This document shows positions 45,201 through 52,491 of a stretch of DNA of 64,000 bases, one piece after another (the stretch's first letter is position 1; each line of letters begins with the position of its first letter). The notes beneath the pieces were generated by a model. It was not told the origin of the DNA. It ran no database searches and saw only the letters and a program-made list of their open reading frames with translations. Source of the stretch: Dyadobacter luticola (lineage in GTDB: Bacteria; Bacteroidota; Bacteroidia; Cytophagales; Spirosomataceae); NCBI RefSeq assembly GCF_005860805.1, contig NZ_VCEJ01000004.1:1950904-2014903 (forward strand), read 5' to 3'. The position numbers and the translations under genes are program-made.

Positions 45201-45468
45201 AGCTTCCAGGCTGCGTTTGCGCCCAATTTTGATGACTTCATTTGCCTTTATCGTGGGCTTGCTGCCGCTGATGCGCGCTACCGGTGGATCTGCATTAGGT
45301 AACCGCTCGATCGGTACCGGCGCCGTGGGAGGTATGTTGACGGGTGTTATTTTCGGGATTTTTGTGATCCCGGTGCTCTACGTGATCTTCCAGTATTTGC
45401 AGGAAAAAGTAGTAAAAGTGCCGCCGGTACAACCAGCCGCAAAGCCGCTCATTGAACCCGCGCACTAG
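42292..45468 (+). CDS. RND multidrug efflux permease (AcrB/MexB, HAE-1 family)
   Basis: This 1058-residue inner-membrane proton-driven pump shows MFQRFIERPVLSTVISVLILLLGIISL (TM1), the proton-relay pair Asp-Asp in AIGIVVDDAIVVVEAVH (TM4), GFIPTEDQGFLLYALNTPPGSSLDRT in the second porter half, and the TM10-12 block GLLAKNAILIIEYA. Length is normal for HAE-1 transporters. It is 28 bases after the adaptor gene and forms a tripartite system with its neighbours. Substrates may include drugs, bile salts or dyes; they cannot be read from sequence. Confidence 0.94.
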   Translation: MFQRFIERPVLSTVISVLILLLGIISLTTLPITKFPDIAPPTVQVTAVYPGANAEVVARAVATPIEEAVNGVENMTYMTSSSNNDGTMALNVYFKQGTDPDIAAVNVQNRVSKAVSQIPQEVVQAGISTQKQQNSIIMFVALSSEDTTYDETFLLNYIKINLVPQMQRIPGVGQAQPFGTRDYSMRIWLKPDRLAAYGLSPQEVTGAIREQSLEAAPGRLGEASTEVFEYVLKYKGKLTQNKEYEDIIIKANSDGSVVKLKDVARVEFGSYTYSSNGKLDGNPSSGVAIFQTAGTNANDILIQAEALLKDFEKSLPKGVKTTIMYNSKDFLDDSINQVRSTLFEAFILVFLVVFLFLQDFRSTLIPAIAVPVAIVGTFFFMQLFGFTINFLTLFALVLAIGIVVDDAIVVVEAVHSKMERSRLAAKPATIESMNEISGAIISITLVMAAVFVPVGFMQGPAGVFYRQFAFTLAIAILISALNALTLSPALCALLLKNPHAEEHTGNLQLVRAGFSARFFAAFNVAFENMTNRYVRSLQFLIKRKWVTIVGLLVITGTTFWLTQKTPTGFIPTEDQGFLLYALNTPPGSSLDRTHKAMAQVDSIVKKSPIADKRYIVEGMNIISNSNASPYGVGFIRMKPQAERGDVKEFNQIVAMMSQQVRAVNDANAFFFTFPTVDGFGNVSGFEFMLQDRGNGSLEKLSATTNKFLGALMQKKEIAYAFTTFATGNPQYMLEVDNAKAKQLNVPVNELLQTLQIYYGSSFVSDFNRFGKYYRVMAQADPSYRANPASLNGIYIKNTQGEMVPANQLVTMKRVFGPETVTRNNLYNAVMINGTPKPGYSTGDAIRAVKETAEEVLPNNYRTEWTGMTREEINAGSQIILIFVLSLVFVYFLLAAQYESYILPFAVILTIPLGVFGVMLFINWMGIENNIYVQVGLIMLIGLLAKNAILIIEYAVQRRKAGMTIIESALEASRLRLRPILMTSFAFIVGLLPLMRATGGSALGNRSIGTGAVGGMLTGVIFGIFVIPVLYVIFQYLQEKVVKVPPVQPAAKPLIEPAH

Positions 45469-45490
45469 TTGACCCTACATTTTGAAACTC

Positions 45491-46909
45491 ATGAAAAACA
45501 AGATAAATATTCACTTTTTGCCCGCTTTGCTGCTGACGGTGTTCCTTGCTTCATGCAAGGTCACCAAGGATTACCAGCGGCCCGAGCTTGCGATATCCGA
45601 TAATTACCGGCAGGTAACATTTGCCGACACGGCGACCGTCGCCGATGTGGAGTGGAAGAAATTTTTCACTGACACCACGCTGCAAACATTGATCGAGCGG
45701 GGCATTACTCATAATTACGATCTGCAACTTGCGATCAAACGCATCGACGTGGCGCAGCAGCGTGCCAAGCAGGCGCGCCTGCTGCAACTCCCGCGCCTTG
45801 ATCTGAATGTTACCGGTCAATACAACCGTCCTTCGAGTAACAGTTTGAACGGGATCAGTGCGAGTAACTTCCTCGGTTCCAAACACATTGAAAACTACTC
45901 GGCCGGGATCACTTTATCCTGGGAAGCCGATATCTGGGGAAAGATCCGCAACCAGCAGAAAGCCACATTAGCCACTTACCTGCAAACACAGGAAGCCAGA
46001 AATGCCGTGCAGACGCGCCTGGTAGCCGACATTGCCAGAGGTTTTTTTAATCTTTTAATGTTGGATAAACAGCTGGAAGTAGCCCGTCACAACCTGGAAC
46101 TAAGCGATAACACGTTGAAGCTGACACGGCTTTTGAAAGATGCTGGTGAAGTAAATTCACTTTCGATCCAGCAAGCCGAAGCCCAGCGTGAGTCGGTGTT
46201 ACTGCTGATCCCGCAGTTGGAACAGGACATTTCGATCCAGGAAAACAACCTGCAAATCCTCACCGGCCAAATGCCCGCAGCCGTCACCCGCAAAGTGCAG
46301 CTGGCTGATTTTCAGTCCGGGGATAGCCTGAGTACCGGCGTGCCAGCAGCATTGCTGTCACGCCGCCCGGATGTTCGTGCCGCCGAGCTGAACATTGTGA
46401 TCGCGAATGCCAACCTGGGCGTGGCGCAGGCGAGTATGTATCCGTCACTCGTGATTTCGGCAGGTACGGGTATCGAATCGTTCCGGTCGAGCAACTGGTT
46501 CAACATTCCAGGCTCCTTGTTCGGGATTGCAGCGGGTACCATCGCCCGGCCCATTTTTGCGAGAGGTCAGCTGAAAACAAACCTTGCGGTAGCTAAAATC
46601 GAGCGCGAGCAGTCGGTGATTGAATTCAAACAATCGATTCTGAATGCAGTAGGGGAGGTTTCCAATACTTTGGTCCAAACCCAGAAACTGAAAGAGCAGG
46701 AAACCATCGCCGACCGGCAGGTAGGTATTTTGAAACAAGCCATCGCCAATGCACAAATGCTGTATCAAAGCGATATGGCCAATTACCTGGAAGTGATTAC
46801 TGCGCAGGGAAATGCGTTGCAGGCTGAGCTGAATCTGGCGTACATTAAAAGTCAGTCGCTGACGGCGCGGGTAGATCTTTACCGGAGCTTAGGCGGAGGC
46901 TGGAAGTAA
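45491..46909 (+). CDS. Outer-membrane efflux channel (OprM/TolC family, NodT type)
   Basis: This 472-residue outer-membrane lipoprotein has a signal with lipobox LASCKVTKDYQRPEL, typical of NodT/OprM proteins. Two structural repeats of the outer-membrane efflux domain follow; IERGITHNYDLQLAIKRIDVAQQR and SRRPDVRAAELNIVIANANLGVAQASMYPSL mark their starts. The ATG at 45491 is used; an in-frame TTG at 45482 adds three residues. It is the last gene of the efflux operon, 22 bases after the pump. Confidence 0.92.
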   Translation: MKNKINIHFLPALLLTVFLASCKVTKDYQRPELAISDNYRQVTFADTATVADVEWKKFFTDTTLQTLIERGITHNYDLQLAIKRIDVAQQRAKQARLLQLPRLDLNVTGQYNRPSSNSLNGISASNFLGSKHIENYSAGITLSWEADIWGKIRNQQKATLATYLQTQEARNAVQTRLVADIARGFFNLLMLDKQLEVARHNLELSDNTLKLTRLLKDAGEVNSLSIQQAEAQRESVLLLIPQLEQDISIQENNLQILTGQMPAAVTRKVQLADFQSGDSLSTGVPAALLSRRPDVRAAELNIVIANANLGVAQASMYPSLVISAGTGIESFRSSNWFNIPGSLFGIAAGTIARPIFARGQLKTNLAVAKIEREQSVIEFKQSILNAVGEVSNTLVQTQKLKEQETIADRQVGILKQAIANAQMLYQSDMANYLEVITAQGNALQAELNLAYIKSQSLTARVDLYRSLGGGWK

Positions 46910-46918
46910 TATTTCAGG

Positions 46919-47806
46919 TTACAACAAATAGTAACTGCCCACATTGCCATACCGCTCCGGCGCGGTGAGTGAGGCCATTTCCATGAGGTTTTTCTCAATG
47001 TTGATCGATAGCGTCGTCATCGGCGTATCGGTCGGCCGGTTTTCAAAAGGGTCCTGCATCACGATGGCGGTTTTTTCGATAGCGATCAGAAGAACAGGTA
47101 CCAGAATTACCAGCAGGATTTCCAGGACGGCATTGTTGTCGTCCAGCCCGAAAGGAAGGATGGTCATCAGCGAGTAGATCAGAAAGTGGATCAGCATACT
47201 GTACGAGCGGGGAAAAACGGTGTTTTTGATCCGCTCGCACTTTCCCATCGCATCCGTCAGCCGGGTTATCGTGCCGTCGATCTGCGTTTGTTTGATGGGG
47301 TCAATGTGGTATTCGTCTGACAATGCGGCCAGTCTTTCCGCATGCCGGGTTAAAAGCTGATTGGTTACGTGGGCGTGCCGCAGGTCATGGGCATCCACAT
47401 AATCAGCTACTTGCGGTGAGAGCTGAACGCGGCGCAGGCTATCTGCCAGCGCAAAACACCACATCGATTGCCGCACCGCAAACTCACTGATTACATTCTG
47501 TTTATTGGTACCCGCCGGCATAAACTGGATCAGCTGGCGGATCAATGTGCGGCTATCATTCACAATCGCGCCCCACACTTGTCGCGCCTCCCACCAGCGT
47601 TCATAAGACTGCGCCGTGCGAAATGCCAGCAGCAGCGAAACCAGCGTACCGACAAGCCCCGAAAGCGCCAGCGGAACAGTCAATCCCCGAAAAATCGAGT
47701 AATGGTCCATCGCGCCCGTCATCGTGGCATAGCACGTGATGGCCAGCACATCCCACTTGATCAGATTGATAAAATAACTGACAGAAACTTGTTTGTTGAT
47801 GAGCAT
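46919..47806 (-). CDS. Bestrophin-family anion channel
   Basis: This 295-residue inner-membrane protein of the bacterial bestrophin (UPF0187) family forms pentameric ion channels. FRGLTVPLALSGLVGTLVSLLLAFRTAQSYERWWEARQVWGAIVNDSRTLIRQL at about residues 39-91 is the conserved TM2 core, with the neck residues and the Arg-Trp-Trp block. YSLMTILPFGLDDNNAVLEILLV forms the later helices. In bacteria the channels conduct anions or Na+, and physiological role is unclear. It is convergent with the efflux operon. Confidence 0.88.
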   Translation of the reverse strand: MLINKQVSVSYFINLIKWDVLAITCYATMTGAMDHYSIFRGLTVPLALSGLVGTLVSLLLAFRTAQSYERWWEARQVWGAIVNDSRTLIRQLIQFMPAGTNKQNVISEFAVRQSMWCFALADSLRRVQLSPQVADYVDAHDLRHAHVTNQLLTRHAERLAALSDEYHIDPIKQTQIDGTITRLTDAMGKCERIKNTVFPRSYSMLIHFLIYSLMTILPFGLDDNNAVLEILLVILVPVLLIAIEKTAIVMQDPFENRPTDTPMTTLSINIEKNLMEMASLTAPERYGNVGSYYLL

Positions 47807-47816
47807 CGGTCAGGAT

Positions 47817-48611
47817 TTATTTCTTTTTAGAAACACTCAGATACTTAGAGGCATACCGGCGGCCCAGCTCACGGGCAGAAGCCGTATCGAAATGCGTCTC
47901 GTCACCCATATCTGTTAATCCGGTCGAGGAAATGACATACGTATTTTTGTGCGAGGCCGCATAATGGTGCATGGCTTTGTTGATTTCGACGGCGTCGGGA
48001 TGTTTAGCTACATAAAAATCGCCGATAGTACCCAGGATGATCGGGGTCTTTTTAAGGTCCAATTCGCTGCGAAGTCTTTTGAAAAATGCTTCCAGTTTGG
48101 CTTCGTATTCCTTTTTCTTCTCCGGCGTGCTGTCGGATTCACCCTGGTGCCAGATAACCCCCTTGATCTTTCCATTTTTCATGGCTGCTTTCACACGTTC
48201 CAGCATTTCATCCCAGGCGTAAATGCCGGTTTGCGCATGCCTTACGCCAGGCTGCCAGTCGTCGATGCTGCTGCCGCCTACCGCGCAGGGGATCAGTCCC
48301 ACCGGCATTTCCGGTCGGCGAGCCGCTATCTCCTGGGCAAATGCCAGTCCCGGCCCCACGCCTACCACGGCAGGCTTGTCAAAATGCAGCGGATCAGCCG
48401 CCATTTTCCATTCCACATTGCGGTCGAGGAACCAGATCTCCGGATTTTTGGGAATGGATAGTGAATCGACCTTACCACGCCCGGCCATGTTAGACTGCCC
48501 GATCAGCAGGTACAGGTCCATTTTGGCAGGAACATTCTGGGCAAAAATATGGGATGAAAAAAAGACGCTAGTAAGAAGCATCAGGCAAAACGAACGCAGT
48601 ATATGTATCAT
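47817..48611 (-). CDS. SASA-domain carbohydrate acetylesterase
   Basis: This 264-residue exported esterase has a signal peptide ending near FFSSHIFAQ. SGNH-like motifs of the SASA (sialate O-acetylesterase/CE6) family follow: LIGQSNMAGRG with the nucleophile Ser, GGSSIDDW, WHQGESD, and GDETHFD with the Asp/His. It would remove acetyl groups from plant or host glycans in the periplasm. It precedes the bestrophin gene by 10 bases. The set of exported genes nearby (DUF4861, KduD-like) fits a polysaccharide diet. Confidence 0.87.
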   Translation of the reverse strand: MIHILRSFCLMLLTSVFFSSHIFAQNVPAKMDLYLLIGQSNMAGRGKVDSLSIPKNPEIWFLDRNVEWKMAADPLHFDKPAVVGVGPGLAFAQEIAARRPEMPVGLIPCAVGGSSIDDWQPGVRHAQTGIYAWDEMLERVKAAMKNGKIKGVIWHQGESDSTPEKKKEYEAKLEAFFKRLRSELDLKKTPIILGTIGDFYVAKHPDAVEINKAMHHYAASHKNTYVISSTGLTDMGDETHFDTASARELGRRYASKYLSVSKKK

Positions 48612-48668
48612 TCAGCTAAAATAGATGCTCTGCGCCACTTTCCCAAAATGGTACCAGTCCGGATCAGG

Positions 48669-50075
48669 TCATTGATTTTTCTCAAACCACCCTACAATTT
48701 CAGGGTACAAGTCAGCCATCACCTGCCCCGGCTTCCGGTTTTTATAAAGCTGCACAAGAAACTGATCAAATTCCGCAAACCGGAGAAATCCGCGCGATTC
48801 GACCAGTTTTTTTTCGGTCTCCTGAATGAGCTGCACCTGCTCGTTTTCCGGCGCAAAATCTACGTAGCGAATGCATACCAGCGCCCAGTTCATGTATTCG
48901 TTAAATGAAGCGTAGGGATTGTTGTAATATTTCGCCGGCTTGTTGGGATCATTCCAGGTCGCCATGTTAGTAAATGCCTTTTCAATCCGTGCGGCATAAG
49001 CCGGTTTTTCACTTTCCGGATTGATGAATGCGTGGTTTAATTCAGTAAAAACAATGTTTCCGTCAGCCACCAGCAAGGCTTTTTCCGAAAGCGTCGGCTG
49101 TGAATTTTTTCTGCGGAAAGGATAGTTAACGTGCGCCTGCGCCTCTCTGAAACCATCATAGTCGAACCAGGTAGCAGACTGATTGGCGCTCACCAGCGGA
49201 GAAAAAATGATCTTGAAAGAATCGTAGCGTGTCGAAGGAAAGTTGCGCACCAGCCACTTCTGCATGTCCGCCACCCCAACCGAATCGCGGTAATTTCCGA
49301 TCAGCTTGTTATAGTAAGGCTGGTGTTTTGCATAAAAATCAAGAAACTTGCTCTTATCCGCAAATGCCTGCAAGCCAGGGAGCAACGCACCAATGTTATT
49401 GGCATTTGAAAATCCGATCCGATCGTAAATCGGGCTTTTGACAATTTTCTTTCTCTGAAATTCAAAGGCATACGCATCCATTTTGGTCGAATGATAATTA
49501 TCCGGATTCACAATTTCCGCATTGACCTCCGCCACGACCGGCTCTTTGCTGAACGGTTCAAACCATTTCATCACCTCGGCATAGTAAGGCTCGCTTTTTC
49601 GGATCATACCATTGTCCTTTTTGCCCTCGGCGGTCAAAGCCATCACCACATTCATCAGTTCGTACACCCGCGGGATTTCAACAAAAGTTTTCTCCCGATG
49701 CGCTTTCTGATAAGCTTGTGGAAACACAGCTCGCGGAACGTCCAGAATGCCTTTTATCGCCGTGAAGGCGCTGTCTTTTCCATTTAATAAGATCACAAAA
49801 GCGTGATAATCACCAGGTTTCACGTCATATCGGACAGAATCTTTATCTGTAATAAACGTGACAGTCGTGCCGGATTTCTTCACAAATACATCAAAAACAT
49901 CCGGGTTCAGAGACAGGTTTATGTTCCAGGTGCCTTTATGCAATTCCTGCCCGACCCTGATATCCACTTTATTGCTGGTCGCGGCAATTACCTTTTTGGT
50001 TTGGGAAAATGAACTGGCAATACAGGAAATCACCAACAAAAACGCCAGCAATGCTGAAAGTCCGATTTTGCGCAT
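48669..50075 (-). CDS. Large exported protein, possibly DUF4932-related
   Basis: This 468-residue protein has a signal peptide (ALLAFLLVISCIASSFSQ). Its body is mixed alpha/beta. The segment VFTELNHAFINPESEK at about residues 345-360 resembles the DUF4932 metalloprotease-like motif HEFSHxFVNP, but with Thr in place of the first His. If that alignment is right, the usual HExxH zinc site is altered. I do not recognise the first 330 residues. It runs in the same direction as the SASA esterase 57 bases downstream and the KduD-like gene 67 bases upstream. Confidence 0.5.
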   Translation of the reverse strand: MRKIGLSALLAFLLVISCIASSFSQTKKVIAATSNKVDIRVGQELHKGTWNINLSLNPDVFDVFVKKSGTTVTFITDKDSVRYDVKPGDYHAFVILLNGKDSAFTAIKGILDVPRAVFPQAYQKAHREKTFVEIPRVYELMNVVMALTAEGKKDNGMIRKSEPYYAEVMKWFEPFSKEPVVAEVNAEIVNPDNYHSTKMDAYAFEFQRKKIVKSPIYDRIGFSNANNIGALLPGLQAFADKSKFLDFYAKHQPYYNKLIGNYRDSVGVADMQKWLVRNFPSTRYDSFKIIFSPLVSANQSATWFDYDGFREAQAHVNYPFRRKNSQPTLSEKALLVADGNIVFTELNHAFINPESEKPAYAARIEKAFTNMATWNDPNKPAKYYNNPYASFNEYMNWALVCIRYVDFAPENEQVQLIQETEKKLVESRGFLRFAEFDQFLVQLYKNRKPGQVMADLYPEIVGWFEKNQ

Positions 50076-50142
50076 AAAAGTCTTTTCTGGTATAAATGAT
50101 TCATGGAATGTTTTTTACTGAGCATACCGGTTTCCTGGTCGG

Positions 50143-50916
50143 TTAGCGGCCCATCCATCCGCCGTCAACCGTAAGAATGGTGCCGTGCACATAATCCGAT
50201 GCTGCCGATGCCAGGAAAACCGTTGGGCCTTTGAAATCATCGGTATTGCCCCAGCGGCCTGCCGGGATGCGGCCGAGTATAGCAGTGCTGCGCTCGGGAT
50301 CATTTCGCAGCGCCTCAGTGTTGTCGGTATCAATGTATCCCGGCGCTATGGCGTTCACATTCACACCTTTACCGGCCCACTCATTCGCCAGCGCCTTCAC
50401 CAGTCCGCCAATCGCCGACTTGCTTGCGGTGTAGCCCGGCACATTGATGCCGCCCTGGAATGTCAGCAGCGAAGCCATAAAAATGATTTTCCCTGACCCG
50501 CGCGCCACCATATCCCGCCCGATTTCCCGACTGAGAATAAATGGCGCATTCAGGTTGGTATCGATAATCGTATCCCAATATTCGTCCGGATGCTCCTGCG
50601 CAGGTTTCCGCATGATCGAACCTGCATTGTTAATCAGGATATTGATCACTGGGAAATCGGTTTTTACTTTTTTAATAAAATCATAAAGTGCTTCCCGGTC
50701 TCTAAAATCGCATTGATACGCCCTGAAATTTCTCCCGAATGCCTTTACTTCTGCCTCAATCTCACTGCCGGAAAGTTCCAGGTTGGCCGACACCCCGATG
50801 ATATCCGCGCCCGCTTCTGCCAGCGCCGAAGCCATCGCCCGGCCAATCCCTCGCTTGCATCCGGTGACCAGCGCCGTCTTCCCGGTCAGATCGAATTGTC
50901 TAAATAGTGACGTCAT
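50143..50916 (-). CDS. kduD: KduD-like SDR (2-dehydro-3-deoxy-D-gluconate 5-dehydrogenase)
   Basis: This 257-residue SDR closely resembles KduD of uronate catabolism, which oxidises 2-keto-3-deoxygluconate to 2,5-diketo-3-deoxygluconate in reverse of the pectin route. Features are LFDLTGK-like start (RQFDLTGKTALVTG), GCKRGIGRA, LINNAG, MASLLTFQGG, YTASKSAIGG and the C-terminal GTILTVDGGWMGR. The related GroES-type functions are unlikely. It is divergent from an exported amidohydrolase; no other pectin gene is adjacent except possibly the DUF4861 protein at 55163. Confidence 0.82.
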   Translation of the reverse strand: MTSLFRQFDLTGKTALVTGCKRGIGRAMASALAEAGADIIGVSANLELSGSEIEAEVKAFGRNFRAYQCDFRDREALYDFIKKVKTDFPVINILINNAGSIMRKPAQEHPDEYWDTIIDTNLNAPFILSREIGRDMVARGSGKIIFMASLLTFQGGINVPGYTASKSAIGGLVKALANEWAGKGVNVNAIAPGYIDTDNTEALRNDPERSTAILGRIPAGRWGNTDDFKGPTVFLASAASDYVHGTILTVDGGWMGR

Positions 50917-50984
50917 TTTTTTAGAGGATAAAAATTGATTTTCCGGTTTATAATAGTACTAAAACTCACCTAATCCAAAGTAAA

Positions 50985-52283
50985 ATGCGTAACATATTCT
51001 TTGTCAGGGCCTTCCTAGCCATGGTCTTCTGCCTATTTCTTGTCCCAAAACAAATCTTCGCCCAGTCGAAAGACAAATATTACCTCATCAAAGCCGGGCA
51101 AATGTATGACTCGGAGAAAAATGTGTTTCTGAAAAATAGGCAAATCCTGATCAAAGGAAACAGCATTGTAAAAGTCGGCGACAAGCTGGATGTGCCGCCG
51201 GGTACCACGGTGCTGGATTACGGCAATGCCACCGTCACCCCCGGTTTGATCGACGCACATACCCATTTGATTTTCCGGCAGGGCCCCACGGAAAGTCTCT
51301 CTTTCGACGGTATCATGAATTCTCCCGAAACGAGGGTTTTGAGGGCGGTCGGATATGCCCGGAGTTATTTGAATGCGGGTTTTACTTCCATTCGCGACCT
51401 GGGGAATTCCGAGCAATACCTGGACCTGGAAGTGAGCCGGGCGATCGAGCGCGGCGATTTTCCTGGTCCGAGAATGATCATTTCGGGCCCGATCATCAGC
51501 GCTATGGACGGCCAGCTGGATGGGATACCGGTAAAAGAATTTGATACTTATTCGCGCAAGGAGTATTCAATGGTAAGTGGCGTGGAAGAAGCGCGGAAGG
51601 CTGTAAAAGAACACATTGCGAGGGGTGTGGACCTCATCAAAATCACCGCCATCGGCGGCAGGCTGACATTAACGAGGGACGAAATGAAGGCGATCGTGCA
51701 GGCGGCCCACAGCGAAAGGGTGAAAGTGACGGCACATTGCGACCGCGACTGGGCGGTGCACGCGGCCATCGAAGCGGGGGTGGACGGCCTCGAACATGGC
51801 TACGGCTTCAAGCCTGCAACCCTGGATACGATGGCGAAAAGAGGGATATACCTCGTGCCCACGGATGGTTCGGCCGCGCTAAGAATGATCTACCTGAAAG
51901 GCCAGAATATAACATTCAACGAACAAGAGGTTAAAAGCAACTTCCAGCCTTTGTACGACCGCATTAAAGCGGCGCACAAGGCAGGCGTCATGATTGTTGC
52001 CGGTTCGGACGCTTATTTGGACCTTAATCTACCAAGAGGCGAAACGGCCAAGCATACGGTCCTGGGCTACTTTGAGGCAGGTTTGTCGCCAGCCGATGTA
52101 TTGAAAACGGCCACGTACAATGCTTCGGTAGCGCTGGAAATGGAGGGCCGGATCGGTGTCATCAAAGAAAATGCGATGGCGGATATTGCGGTATTCAACG
52201 GAGATCTGCAAAAGGATTTTAAGAAGTCGCTTTTTGAGATGAAAATGGTGATGAAAAATGGGGTGGTGGAGTTTCGGGAGTAA
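50985..52283 (+). CDS. Exported amidohydrolase-family protein
   Basis: This 432-residue metal-dependent hydrolase has a signal peptide (ending IFAQSKD). The amidohydrolase barrel shows VTPGLIDAHTHLI with the metal-binding HxH, VDLIKITAIGG with a probable carboxylated Lys, VTAHCDRD with His, GLEHGYG with His, and VAGSDAYL with the final Asp. Relatives include imidazolonepropionase-like and dipeptidase-like exported enzymes (Xaa-Pro peptidase, organophosphorus-acid hydrolase groups). A C-terminal ENAMADIAVFNGD strand is typical. The substrate is not deducible. Confidence 0.85.
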   Translation: MRNIFFVRAFLAMVFCLFLVPKQIFAQSKDKYYLIKAGQMYDSEKNVFLKNRQILIKGNSIVKVGDKLDVPPGTTVLDYGNATVTPGLIDAHTHLIFRQGPTESLSFDGIMNSPETRVLRAVGYARSYLNAGFTSIRDLGNSEQYLDLEVSRAIERGDFPGPRMIISGPIISAMDGQLDGIPVKEFDTYSRKEYSMVSGVEEARKAVKEHIARGVDLIKITAIGGRLTLTRDEMKAIVQAAHSERVKVTAHCDRDWAVHAAIEAGVDGLEHGYGFKPATLDTMAKRGIYLVPTDGSAALRMIYLKGQNITFNEQEVKSNFQPLYDRIKAAHKAGVMIVAGSDAYLDLNLPRGETAKHTVLGYFEAGLSPADVLKTATYNASVALEMEGRIGVIKENAMADIAVFNGDLQKDFKKSLFEMKMVMKNGVVEFRE

Positions 52284-52412
52284 AGCTCCGGATTTACAAG
52301 CACGAAAACCGCCCGAAAATTCATCTGTTTTTCAATGTCTGCAAATATTCAAACCGATAAAAAATCTGGTTAATTAGGTTAATTTTCCATCATATATCTC
52401 CATTTTGAAACA

Positions 52413-52446
52413 TTTGTAGAGAATAAATTTACCGTTTATAGTTTTG
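52413..52446 (+). promoter_or_regulatory. Candidate metE promoter
   Basis: TTTG at 52413-52416 and TAGTTTTG at 52439-52446 form a Bacteroidota-type -33/-7 pair with a 22-base spacer, slightly long. Transcription would begin about 40 bases before the metE ATG at 52492. The 208-bp gap from 52284 shows no riboswitch-like conserved pairing that I can recognise. Confidence 0.45.
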
Positions 52447-52491
52447 CCCAGATAATTCATCCTTTGACTTTTTTACAAAACAAACAAGGAA

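Noticed and set aside
52284..52491. Cobalamin or SAM riboswitch before metE
   Set aside because: The gap is short and A/T-rich, with no recognisable conserved box or multi-stem fold, and a promoter lies about 50 bases from the ATG.
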